A stretch of 64,000 nucleotides of DNA from Symbiodinium natans (Eukaryota > Sar > Dinophyceae > Suessiales > Symbiodiniaceae), in contig CAJNDS010000113.1 of assembly GCA_905221605.1 (NCBI GenBank), forward strand, positions 1,320,582 through 1,384,581, read 5' to 3'. Shown here piece after piece: positions 1-12,176 of the stretch. Under the pieces are notes generated by a model, which ran no database searches, was not told the DNA's origin, and saw only the letters and a program-made list of their open reading frames with translations. The translations under genes and the position numbers were made by a program. The first letter of the stretch is position 1, and the number at the start of each line of letters is the position of its first letter.

Positions 1-900
1 TCAGGCCGTGGACTCCGGCGACTGCATCTCTTGCGGGGGGATATGCGGGTACTTGCGACATAGGGGTAACCGCAGATGCCTTAGTATGAGAACCCCCACT
101 TTCAAAGACCCCCCATATCGTTTGGCCTGTTAGCTCGGAGCCTACAAGCCCGAACCCCGGTTTTAGGGTTTAGGGCTTTTTTTCCCACATGTTGTCCCCA
201 TTGCTGGACGAACCACTTTTGGGTTTGGGCATGATGGGGGAATGTTGGATGACGGACCCGAAGCACGAAAGGGCATGCATCATGGCTAACCCTACAGTAC
301 GCTAGGAGATGACAAAAGAGTGGCAAACCCTAAGCCCCCCCAAAAGGAAAATCTAAGAGGGCTTGAAAATCTAAGATGGCAAGCCCCATCTCTCTCTCAA
401 AACAAATGGAGCCTTCCTACTTTGTCTCAACCCTTAACCCAAAGAGGGGGCGAAGAAGGGGCATTGGTTGGGAAAAACGAGAGATGCTGCAACTACCCCC
501 AGGTGCAGAAGGAGCAACGCGGGGCAACGGGCCTGCAATCGCCGTCTGAGACATATGACGTGCCGATGCAGTGGGGGTGAGGGGGCGGGCGGGCCGCGGG
601 GGTCGGGGGTGCCTTTGTCTCGGCCGGTTTTGCCGCCGCACTCCTGCAATCACGCTTCGAGCGTGCCGTCATGGCAGTATGTCGAGGCCGTCGAGGTCGA
701 TTTGAGGTTGCGGGCACGTCTTAGGTAAGGATGCGAACTCAGATGCAGACAAGGGCGCTCCATGAGAAGTGGACTGAGTCGCAGCTGTGGTTGGTCAAGC
801 CCGCCCTGACCATCGCAGCTTCTGAACAACTGCATGATCACATGATTCACTAGAACACATTGGCTTCTACTGCGCAAGCTTCCCCGCAGTTTTCCGCAGT
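1..900. other. Left edge, no supported gene
   Basis: Unique sequence with one degenerate telomeric remnant near 165-180 and a GC-rich stretch at 570-640. Open frames here overlap on several strands and look spurious. Confidence 0.5.
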
Positions 901-3900
901 CTGAAAACCATTGAAATACCTGACTCTGCTCTTGCGACAACTTCAGCTTCCGAAGGCCTTCGTTGATTGTTGCAGCAGCGACGTTTGTCGGCGCACGGGC
1001 TCGGCCGCGACCGCACCGACCCATTCGTCGGCATCGCACTGCTCACACAGACTGTCGCAGCCTGTTGGGTTTAGGGTTTAGGGTTTAGAGTTTAGGGTTT
1101 AGGGTTTAGGGTTTAGGGGCGAGCTTCTGGTGAGGCATTGCTGGGGCACAAGGAAGACGAGCATTGAGCTTTGCACAAGATTTTCAAGCAGCCAAGCACA
1201 CAAACCCTAAACCCTAAACCCTAAACCAGATGCGGCAAAGCCGCTGGAAATGCAGTATTCAAGCTCTTCGGCTGCGGGCTCCGCTATGGGCACGCGTTCG
1301 GAGGGCACATTCCAATCAGAGCTGACCTGCTCCTGCCTGGCGCCGCCTTGCACGTCCTTTTGCAAGTCATGCACCTGAAAGGACAGCAAACCTAAACCCA
1401 AAACCCAAAACCCAAAACCCTAAACCCTAAACCCAAAACCCTAAACGATCAGGCTGCACAACATCTGCAAAAGGCATGATGTGTGCCTGACTGGCAAGCC
1501 GCTCAAAGACCTGCTGCAAGTCGGCCTGCCCAAGCACACGGAAATTTCCATGAGGCTCGGTTTAGGGTTTAGGGTTTAGGGTTTAGGGTTTAGGGTTCAT
1601 CCTAGTGCTGCTTCCGTTTCAACACGGCACGCCCACACCACCACGTCACGGAGAGCTGAATTCCCAAATCCAAACCACAATGTCTAAGAGTCGGAGTCTA
1701 AGAGCTCAGCGGGCAAGACCCCAACACTGAGGAGATCGAGGCGCTCATCGATGAAAACTGAACCCCCCCCCCCCCCCCGAGGCATTCCCGACCCTATCTC
1801 TGAGTAACAACCCTAGGCCCTAAACCCTAAACCCTAAACCCTAAACCCTAAACCTGCACCAAGACTGTTGGGCTCATCACGACTCATCCCATGGTCCCAG
1901 GTCCTAAGTCGAACCGCCACGCCTCCAGGTTCAGCAGGCTCTGCAAGATCGGGTGCTCGGAACTTCCCATGTCAAGAATCGCTGCGATCTAACTTGGACT
2001 GACTTGCCGGAAAGCTGCTGCTGGAAGATCCGCACCAGATGGCAACTTTACTCCTTGCCTTACCCTAAACCCTAAACCCTGAACCCTAAACCCTAAACCC
2101 TAAATGCCATTTGCGGCCCACCATCCCAGGGCCTTGAGCCTGTAAAAGCTTCACAGCTGCCAGGCAACCAGTCTCTTCCTGAAGCGGAGCAGGTTTTAGG
2201 GTTTAGGGTTTAGGGTTTAGGGTTTAGGGTTTAGGGTTTAGGGTTTAGGGTTTAGGGTTTAGGCGGGGCCGCTTTATGATAAGGACCCCAAAGGGGGAAC
2301 CATGCCTTAGAGAAACGGCCGTATATCTTTTTGAAAAGGGTGATGCGGTCATTGCTGGGAGCATTGCCAGCTTCCGAATGAGCTTTGCATGAGAAGGCTC
2401 GCAACTTGCAACTGGGTCTCTGAGTTGTGCAAAGTTACTTGGAACGAGGCTCCCTTAAAGTGAAAGAAGGGGTATTGGAAATCATCCCAAAGCACAACCC
2501 AAGTCTGTACAGAACTCTACGGTTTTGCAGAGGAAGTGACCCTGCGATTTCAAAGCCTTCGGCTTGAAATCGCAGCTTGCAGAGACAGTGAACCCTAAAC
2601 CCTAAACCCTAAACCCTAAACCCTGTTCTTCGATGTATGCCATCAGACGCTGCAGTAACTGTCGATGCTCAGTGGCAGTCGTGGCTCCTTCCCAGGCTGA
2701 GAGGCAGCGACCCGACGACACAGATCGGCTGACGAGTGGAAGAGAGAAAACTAAACTATACTCCCCGTAGAACCTAAAAAAGATACTATTTTCAATATCC
2801 TCTTGGGTTGTATAGAAACAAAAATGTTAAAAAATCTCAAGGGGGATATAGTAGAGAAAAGAAGTCACACTTCAGCCATGGACAATGAAGCCAGTCGCCC
2901 CCCCCCCCCCCCCATGCCCCCCTTCTACAGCAGGGCATAGCAAAGAACTGCGAGGCACAGCGTTCTTCCCCCAAAACCCCCCGAACCCTAAACCCACCAG
3001 GTGGATCCTTCAGCTGCTTCCGCACAAGCTCTCGCACGGAGGATGCCAACATGATAACATCGGTGTGGGGTTCACTCACCTGCACAGCTTCTCGGTTTTG
3101 GAACAGCTTGATCAACAAGGTGCAACCCCATGAGGAGTTGATAAATGCCACAGAAGGCGCACGACGCCAGTTGTCTTGCGTAATCTCCAAGAAGATGCGA
3201 TTGTCCTGGGCATCGCCATGGACATGCTTGAGGCGGGGGCTACGGGACAGCGAACCAGCGAAGCATCAGGGACAGTCGGCCCAACAATGTTGAATACACT
3301 CATGTGTGACTCAAGATACATTGCAGTCAAGGCTCTTGTGTGTTCAGCTTGGCACGCGTGAGGCACGTCTGGAAAATGTAGCCTTATCTGAGCTAGTTTT
3401 TTCCTAAGGGTGAAGTACATCTATTATACAAGTATGCCACATGAGCTTTTTATCGACTGCCGGAAAGGCAGTGCAAGTACATCGAACTCTACTCAGAAGA
3501 AAAACGCCGTGCATTGAAATGTCTGTGGCCCCCAGCCCCAGAACCCAAAATGCGACCAACAGCATCACAACACTACGGGTTTAGGGTTTAGGGCTTAGGG
3601 CTTAGGGCTTAGGGTTTAGGGTTTAGGGTTTAGGGTTTAGGGTTTAGGGTTTAGCGTTTAGTGTTTACATCTTGTGGAAAGCATGCAGGCACCTCTGAAG
3701 AAGCGAGACATGTGACCCCATGAACCACTTTCATTTGCTTTCCTTGCCCCAAGCTTAGCCGCGCATGACCCCATATGGGGGCACTATGGCGGAGTGAGCC
3801 GGACAGAGTACAAGGAAACTGCTCGATCTCTCGAACAAGGGGGTTTTAAAGAAACTTCCCTAAGCCTGCCTTGCGGCCTACATCACGCAATTCCCCCAGC

Positions 3901-6900
3901 CGTTCCAGCATCTTGCGCCGGCCGCCCCCACCCCCCCCCCCCCCGTCCCCCCGTTCCCCGCTTCAATCTAAGCAGCCCTAAACCCTATATAACCCTAAAA
4001 ACCATAAAAACCCTAAAAGCCTTAAAAATTGTAAACGCCTTTAAAACCCTAAACACCCCAAAACCCTAAACAACAAAACAAAAAAAACTAAAAGCCTCAA
4101 AAACCCCAAAAACCCTAAAAACCATTTTAAAAAAATCTAAAAGCCTTAAAAACCCTAAACACCATATAAAAAAAAAAACACCTAAAAGATTTAAAAACCT
4201 AAAAAACCCTAGCCGGGCAGCTGTTCCGAACCATGAGAATGAAGGCAGCCATGTCTGCCAGATCCACGGTCAGTATCTTGCCTTGAGCAAGACCACAAAC
4301 CCTAAACCCGAAACCCTAAAACCCTAAACCCTCATAGGGAGGTTTGCGATATTGGTGGGTACCTTGTTGTGGTCCTTATTCTAAGGGAAATCCTACTATT
4401 TGGGGGGTCTATTTTAGGAGTCCCTTATCTTCGTAAACCCCCATAGTCCACCACGCGGGAATTGGCAGAAAAGGTAAATTTGGTAAATATAAAGCATGAT
4501 GGTTTAATTGGATGGGAAAAGATTATTTACCTGAAGGGGATGGATGTATGTAGTACTCATTTTATGTTATGTGTATTCAGTGTTTATACCTGGTGATCTT
4601 GAAAAGTTTCATCATATCGAAAAATGTTTTGAACAATCATACAAGAAAAAGCACAGCTCAAACAGCAAAGTTCAACTGGAAGAGTTTAGGGTTTACGGTT
4701 TAGGGTTTAGGGTTTAGAGTATAGGGTTTAAGGCTTAGAGGGAAAAGATGGGCTGCATCATCATCTGAGCAGCTGCAAACAATGGGGCAGGGGACCAGTC
4801 AGTCATTGAGATGGTTGGAGGCTTGGAACTCGATGGGCTTAGGGCTTAGGGGAGTTTAGGGTTTCAGGTTTAGGGTTACAGTTTAGGGTTTAGGGTTTAG
4901 AGTTTAGGGTTAGGGTTTAGGGTTTAGGGTTTAGGGTTTAGGGATTAGGGTTTAGGGGGTTCAGGGTTTAGGGTTCCGGCGAAAAGCAGCCATGGAACTT
5001 GGATTCGGGGGCTCCCTGGGCTCACAGTGGCTTGGGTCGGGGTAGGCCCTTGTGGGCCGGTATTTCAGGACATGCTGCCCCCAGCATGCCTTACCTTACT
5101 GTTGGCTAGTAGGGGATGGGGGAATGAGGTCCCCCACAATGTTCCTTAAAGGGTATATGTGATATAGGGCCCTATTTCCCTTAAAGGATATATATATATA
5201 TATATATATGTATCCCTTAAAGGGTAATAGGGCCCTAATTCTCTCATTCCCTGCTAACCAGCAGTAAGTTTACAGGCAGATATATATAGGAGGCACTGGA
5301 AGAAAGACAACGACAAACGGCCTGACTAGCCGGTATTCCAGCGGTGGGAAGTACGGGATTTAGGCTTTAGGGTTTAGGGCTCGCCATGGTTAGAAGGCAT
5401 TGAAAAGTTGACTGCAATATGAATGGCTGGCTGTGCCCGTGCAAGTGTGTTGCGTGTTTTGCGTGCTGTGTTTTGAGTGTGTTTGTTGTTTGTGTTTTGT
5501 GCTCGTGCTTGTGTTGATGTTTTGTGTTCGTGTTTGTGTGTTTGTGTCTGTGTTTGTGTTTGTTTGTGTGCGTGTGTGTCTGTCTGTCTGTCTCTGTCTG
5601 TCTGTGGTGTTGTGTTGTCCGTGTGTGCGTCTGTGTCTGTGTATGGGTTGGTTCATAAAGATGAAGCCTAATTCTAGTCGTTCATGTTATTGGTTCTGAT
5701 AGGGTTTTAAGACACAAAAGCTCACACTTATTGTACATACTATAGCTCGTTCTCTATGCTTCCATGCATTTCATTCGTATGCAGCATATACATGTGTCAC
5801 AAAAACATTGATTGTACCCCTACACCCTACACTCTAAACCCTAAACCCTAAACTCTAGACCCTCAACGCTCAACCCCTTTGTTGAACCCGGGCTCTCTGA
5901 AACCTAACCCTAAACCCTAAACCCTAAACCCTAAACCCTAAACCCTAAACCCTTACTATCTTCAAGTGGGCGGGATCTCCGGGCTCCCGGCCGGGGGAGA
6001 TGTACAGAGACGAGCTTGCAGATCGCACTGCCTGGGTCAACTCGACCAAGACCTGGCCAAGCAAACAAGAATTTCAATAGATCTTGCTGATGTGTGTTTT
6101 GAATTACCTTACATGTCTTGTACATGCTTACAATAGATACTCTGTATATATTATAGAAATACATAACATATTATTACACATATTATATATTATATATATA
6201 TATCATATTCTTACATATCTATATATATATACACACACTGCCATGGGTGCCACAGGGTCACCTACCTTTTTTATGGGCTGAGATGGCTGGGGGTCTCACT
6301 CCGCCAACGCTGGTGTTTACATCCCTAACCCCGGTACAGTCTCTTCCTTCCGTGTCTTCCCATACCTGCGGGTTTCGGGTTTAGGACAAGACGAGGCTCA
6401 CAAGCCCGCAAACAGCCCTGTAACCTGGCCTCCAGAAAGCATGGCACCGTCACGAAGGGATTCGTGTTGGCACGCTCTAAGCACAGAGGCAGAAACCTCG
6501 GTCTGGCCGTCACCATGGCTTTGGGAGGTTTAGGCTTAAGGGCTGGTTCTTAGCAGGGAACGAGGGAATGAAGGGCCTAAAAAAACTCATCCCTTAAAGG
6601 GTATATGTAGGCCCCTCAGTCCCCAATTCCTAAGAACCAGGGCTTTTTTGGCTTATGAAGGCTTCTCGAATTTCAGGGCTTGGCTGCATCTTCCCGGCCG
6701 AAGTGCTCAAAGATGACTGCGTCATTGGAGATACCGTCCGCCAGCAGATGTTTGCAGAGCTCTTGCTGCGCAAGAAGTCCCAAGGTGGCCCAGGACTTTT
6801 GCAAGCTCCAGAAATCCTGCATTCGCTCGGCAATCACTTAAAACTTGTGGGCCGCGCACCATGCCAGAATCTGCCGTGCCACACTGTCATCCCGCATCTG

Positions 6901-9900
6901 ACTGACACACCCATTTTTTCACCCAGGACTTCCGCGCCCTAAACCCTAAACCCTAAGCCCTAAACCCTGAACCCTGCAAACCCGGACATTACAGTGACAG
7001 CAGGCGGTCGCGTGTCCTTTTGCGTTTGGATCCGGCAGAGGCCTTTGCTCGAGCTTCAGCAACTCTCCGTGAACGGCTGAATCGAGGATACATGTGGTTT
7101 AGGGTTTAGGGTTTAACGGTAAAGGGTTTTAGCCCCTTATTCCCTTTCTCGGGGGTACCTCATCGGGGTCCTGTTTATAAGGGGATCCTACTATTTGGGG
7201 GTCGATTTTACATGTCCCTAATTTTCGTACGCGCCCATCTTGCTGTCGCAGGCACAGGCCAAGCGAACAACCGCCAGGTCTTCGCAAGTCTGCGGCGCTT
7301 GCGACAAGCCCAAACCTCGACATCAACAGACAGTACCCTAAACCCTAAACCCTAAACCCGTCGCAGAGCAAGCTACAGCAAGCCAGGCCTCGATGGTAGA
7401 TGTAAGTCCAGTACAGCCGTGCTGGATCCTGTGCTCTCTTTGGCGGGGGAGGAACGGGCTTTACCACATCGTCTTGTGATCAGGGACGGCCTCTCCACAC
7501 CTTAAGCACCCAAGTTGCGGTCCTCCTCCAAGACATGCTTGAGCGTGCCCAGGCCCATAATCGTGGTCTCGGCGTTGCCTCTGAACGACCGGTGCAAGAG
7601 AGTCCGGCAGGCAAATACCGCAGTTCCAGCATCACTTCTAGCACTAGCCGGTGCAGCGAGCCATCGTCGGCACATGCGAGTCGAGATCGAACATGCGATG
7701 TGCTGTACAGACGGCCGGGAGCTGTCAGGCACGCATGATGAAGCCAAACAGGCACAAGCACCCACAGGGGTTTGGGCGGCGCAGGGGTGCCCTGTTTGGG
7801 GGTCCCTTTAAGGGCATTCTATTCTTTTTGGTATAAAAGGGGGTACCCCCATTTTGGGAAATGCCCATATGGTGGGAGATGACGGAAGTCAGGGATGTGG
7901 TCTGCTGATCGACGCAGGTGCGCGTAGGGTCAGGGGGAGAGGGCCAGGTACGGACAGAGCAGAAGGCTTTTGGGTTTAGGGTTTAGGGTTTAGGGTTTAG
8001 GGTTTAGGGTCTAGCCAGAAACCGGCCACACCCCGGACTCGAGACTTGACCGCACGTTTTGCGATGCTGGGTTGGTATGCCCCCTTGTACTAACAGTAAC
8101 TCAATACGGATGATAGTAACCCCCTAGTATAATCCTTAATAAGGATTATACTAACAGTCCTCAATAAGGATTATAGCAACCCCCTAGTATAATCCTATTC
8201 AGGACTGCTAGTTAAAGGGGGAACATCCCACATGCTGGGTTTAGTTGGACGCCGCATGCAGACATTCCTGCTCATGCGAATGGTTGCACAGTTGCGACCC
8301 TAAACCCTAAACCCTCAACCCTAAACCGCCAAACACACGGAGGGGCAACGCATGTTGCGAAGTCTCTGGGGGGGGGGGGGAGGGGGCGATGCGCGGTGAT
8401 GTGGTTGCTGAGCAGTCAGAAAACTGGTGGTACACAAAACACCCTAAACCTGGCTGCTCTGCTCCTGGCACAGAAACAAGGCAAGCCTTCTTACGTAAAT
8501 AAAAAATAGACTACTATGATAACAACTACAAAACAAGAACAACATAATTTCATATAAGAATGTACGAATCTACTAAAAACATCATGTCATAATACAATAA
8601 TATACTTCTATATTCATAATATAACAATGATACAATGAGATGGGTAAGGGCAACAAAACCGCACGAAATAGCCAGAATTAGCAACCCCAAACCCTAAATC
8701 CTATAAACCCGAATCCCTAAACCCTAAACCCTAAACCCTAAACCCTAAATCCTAAACCCTAAACCCTAAACCCAAGAGTTCCAAATCCTTTCAGCTGCCA
8801 CCCGAGCGGCTGCAGGTCATGAAGCGAGATCCAATGCCACCGGCCAGACCTGACATGAAGCCGAGCAAGATGATGACCTCAGCCAGGCTGCAACTTGGAC
8901 ACTGCCTTGTGCCTTAGGGTTTAGGGTTTAGGGTTTAGGGTAGTCATACTAGTCATGGTAGTCATGGCCGTCAGGTGGGGCAATCTTTTGTCCTTGCTTC
9001 GTCTCTTCCCAATACAACGCCGCACCCACCGGGCCCGCCATCCACCGGGTTGTTGAGCACTTTGGGATGTCAAATACGATTTCTGACGGGCGACAAGTAC
9101 ATCAGCACATCCCTTCGCGCACGCAGCCTCTAAACCCTAACCCTAAACCAGCAGCAGCTGCGAAGACCTCTTGAGAAAGAAATACCATTTTCCCCTGGCT
9201 TGCTGAGCCAAGCTGCAAAAAACTTCAAGGCGTCTTCACCTTGCGTGCTCTGCTGCGTGGCACACCAAAACCTCATGACTCTACATGACTATGATGCCTA
9301 CCTTCTGGGACATGGTCCGGCTGTTCGTTGTGAACTGAAAAGCTTCGTGGCGTTCATCTGCCAAGCCCTAAACCCTAAACCCTAAACCCTAAACCCGAAA
9401 CCCGAAACCCTAAACCCCAACCTCTGGCTCGAAGGCACATGGTGATCAGAAGTTGCTGCTGAGGGGCCGCCCCTGTCCTGAATGAAGCCTTTTAACTGGG
9501 CAAGGTTGCCTGCGGCCTGGGCTGCTGTGGAGGATCCGGCAACAGCCTAAGAAACAAAAATCACCCTAAACCCTAAACCCTAAACCCTAAACCCTAGAGG
9601 GTGAAGCTGTAAACAAGGCCCAGGTGCATTCTCGCCCTGCAACATCTGAGCGAAGTTGAACTCCTGCTGAACTTCCAGAGAGTTTGTCCTTGGACCACAT
9701 GCCGACGTCATAGAAACGATTGAAGGTGTAGGGTTTGGGGTTTAGGGCTTAGGGTTTGGGATTCGGGTTTAGGGTTTAGAGTTTAGGGTTCCATAAAGCA
9801 CAAACCGAGCTTCACCAACTTCCACATGTGCTCATCCATGCTCTCCGCAGAGGGTATGGCATCCTTGTGCTTGTCCTTAGGAACTGCGGGCGGATCACTG

Positions 9901-12136
9901 CCCCAAAGGCGCAAACCTGAGGTCACATGATGCCCAAACCCTAAACCCTGAGCCCTTTTTGACTCCAGGCTCAGCTAAACCCTAAACCCTAAACCCTAAA
10001 CCCTAAACCCTAAACCCTAAGATGCCTCCATCGAGGCTTCAGTTCTTCCGAGGTTCAAGGATGTAGCGGACCGCCGCCTCCGGCCTGCGCCGAAGCGTCG
10101 GCAGCTGGCGTGTCAAGGACCTCTGGGCAGCAGGGTTTAGGGTTTAGGGTTTAGGGTTTAGGGTTTAGGGTTTAGGGTTTAGGGATAGGGTTCTTAAGGG
10201 AGGGGGGTTCAATGGGGTTATGTAACACAAGCTTCCCCAATACTCCCTACTACTCCCTAAGCTTCCCTGAGACCCCTGTTTGGGTACCCTAAATTATTAA
10301 GGGGCCGCCCTGATGATGGTAACCCCAAAAGGGTCCATAATTTCATAATTTGGAGAACTGACTATATGGCACCACACCAAACGAATTCGACGTTTGGGTG
10401 GTTTTTCTTTGCTGCCACCTAGACCCTAAACCCTACACCCTAAACCCTAAACCCCAAACCCCAAGCCACCCGCAAGAGGCAGACTCAAGAGTCGCACCAG
10501 TGCAGAGAAAATCGCCATTATATTATTGGGGTTTAGGGTTTGGGGTTTAGGGTTTAGGGCCTAAGGGTTTTTGTGGATCCCTTTGTGGGCCCCCTATGTA
10601 GCATGGTACCCTTTGAAAACGGACCCCCCAACAAGGGGCCCTGATTCAGAGACCTAAACCCTAAACCCTAAACCCTAAACCCTAAACCCTAAACCCTAAA
10701 CCCTAAACCCTAAACCCTAAACCCTAAACCCTAAACCCTAAACCCTTGTCTGTGCGCCCGCCTAAACTTGCCAATGCCCCGAATGGCCAGCAGAAGAATA
10801 GCAGCCAGAAGCTTCCTCGGCAACGAAAGCCCTTTTTGCAAATGAACCCTAAACCCTAAACCCTAAACCCTAAACCCTAAACCCTAAACCCTAAACCCTA
10901 AACCCTAAACCCTAAACCCTAAACCCTAAACCCTAACCCTAAACCCTAAACCCTAAACCCTAAACCCTAAACCCTAAACCCTAAACTCACGGTGTGGGCA
11001 CATTGCTGAAGTGGCCTTATGATCCTGCCACGGCCTTTGGGTGCACTTGGCATTTCTCGACCAGATCATTGCTGTGCGGCACAACATGCGATAGGTCCTA
11101 GTTCACCCTAAGCCCTAAACCCTAAACCCTAAACCCTAGCCCTAAACCCTAAACCCTAAACCCTAAAGATCAATGCAATGGAGAATCTCCTTGGTGGGGT
11201 CAGCCCAGACCAAGATGCTCCGCAGCTGCTGCCACTGAGACTCGGTGAGGCGAGCATTCTCTCGCTGCGGCATAGTGTACGCCTTAGCGCAAGCCTTAAG
11301 GTTTACATGCTACAACTTAGGGCCGAAACCCTCCAGGTACCCTTGAGGAGAAACCTCCACATGAAGCTTTACACAAATCGCACCATCCTGCCTCGTGATA
11401 GGAAGCCCCGAAAAAACGCACCTGCGGGACTCTACTATCTGTGGGGGATGCTGGGGAACCATCGTAGGGGTGTGGAGGCACAGGAAAAGTCTCGCCCTGG
11501 GGCCAATTCTTCTGTGGCCCTCGTGTTCCGAGGTAACGCAACTCAGCGTGCGAAGCATCGGCTATGGCCGCTGTGAAGGTCTTTGTTCACTCGTCTTGTT
11601 CTTCCTCCTCTTCTGCGGCGGATAAACCCTAAACCCTGAACCCCAAACCCTAAACCCTAAACCCTGAACCCCAAACCCTAAACCCTAAACCCTAAAACCA
11701 AAATTTTAACAACATCCGTCAGGGCAAGCCCGCCGCACCGGCAGGGGAGAGGTCACTGGCTGTATCGTGATTCACCGGACCCTTCCCACCAGAGAGGCTA
11801 TCAGGCCGACTCTTTTGTTGCTTAGGGTTTTTTCCCACCCGTTTCGCAAGGGTTTAGGGTTTAGGGTTTAGGGTTTAGGGTTTAGGGTTTACGGTTTAGG
11901 GTTTAGGGTGTAGGGTTTGACAGCGACGCCGCCGAACCCCAAAAACGGGCCGCGCCGCACGAAAACCGCGCGAGTGATCCTTCAACGCACCACCGTCACA
12001 CCAAAAAAAGACACACCAGTCGGTGTAAAAAAAAATCAATGTTCACCCGTACGCGAACAGTCCGTAATAGGAATTCTAGTACCCCCTATCATAAATCCTA
12101 TTGAGGACTGCTAGTATCAGGGGGGACACCAGCACC

Positions 12137-12176
<40 letters not shown>

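Noticed and set aside
5433-5699. Cys/Val-rich small membrane-like protein
   Set aside because: Low-complexity GT tract; the apparent hydrophobicity follows from the repeat.
10656-10986. CRISPR array
   Set aside because: The repeats are contiguous heptamers without spacers, in a eukaryotic context.
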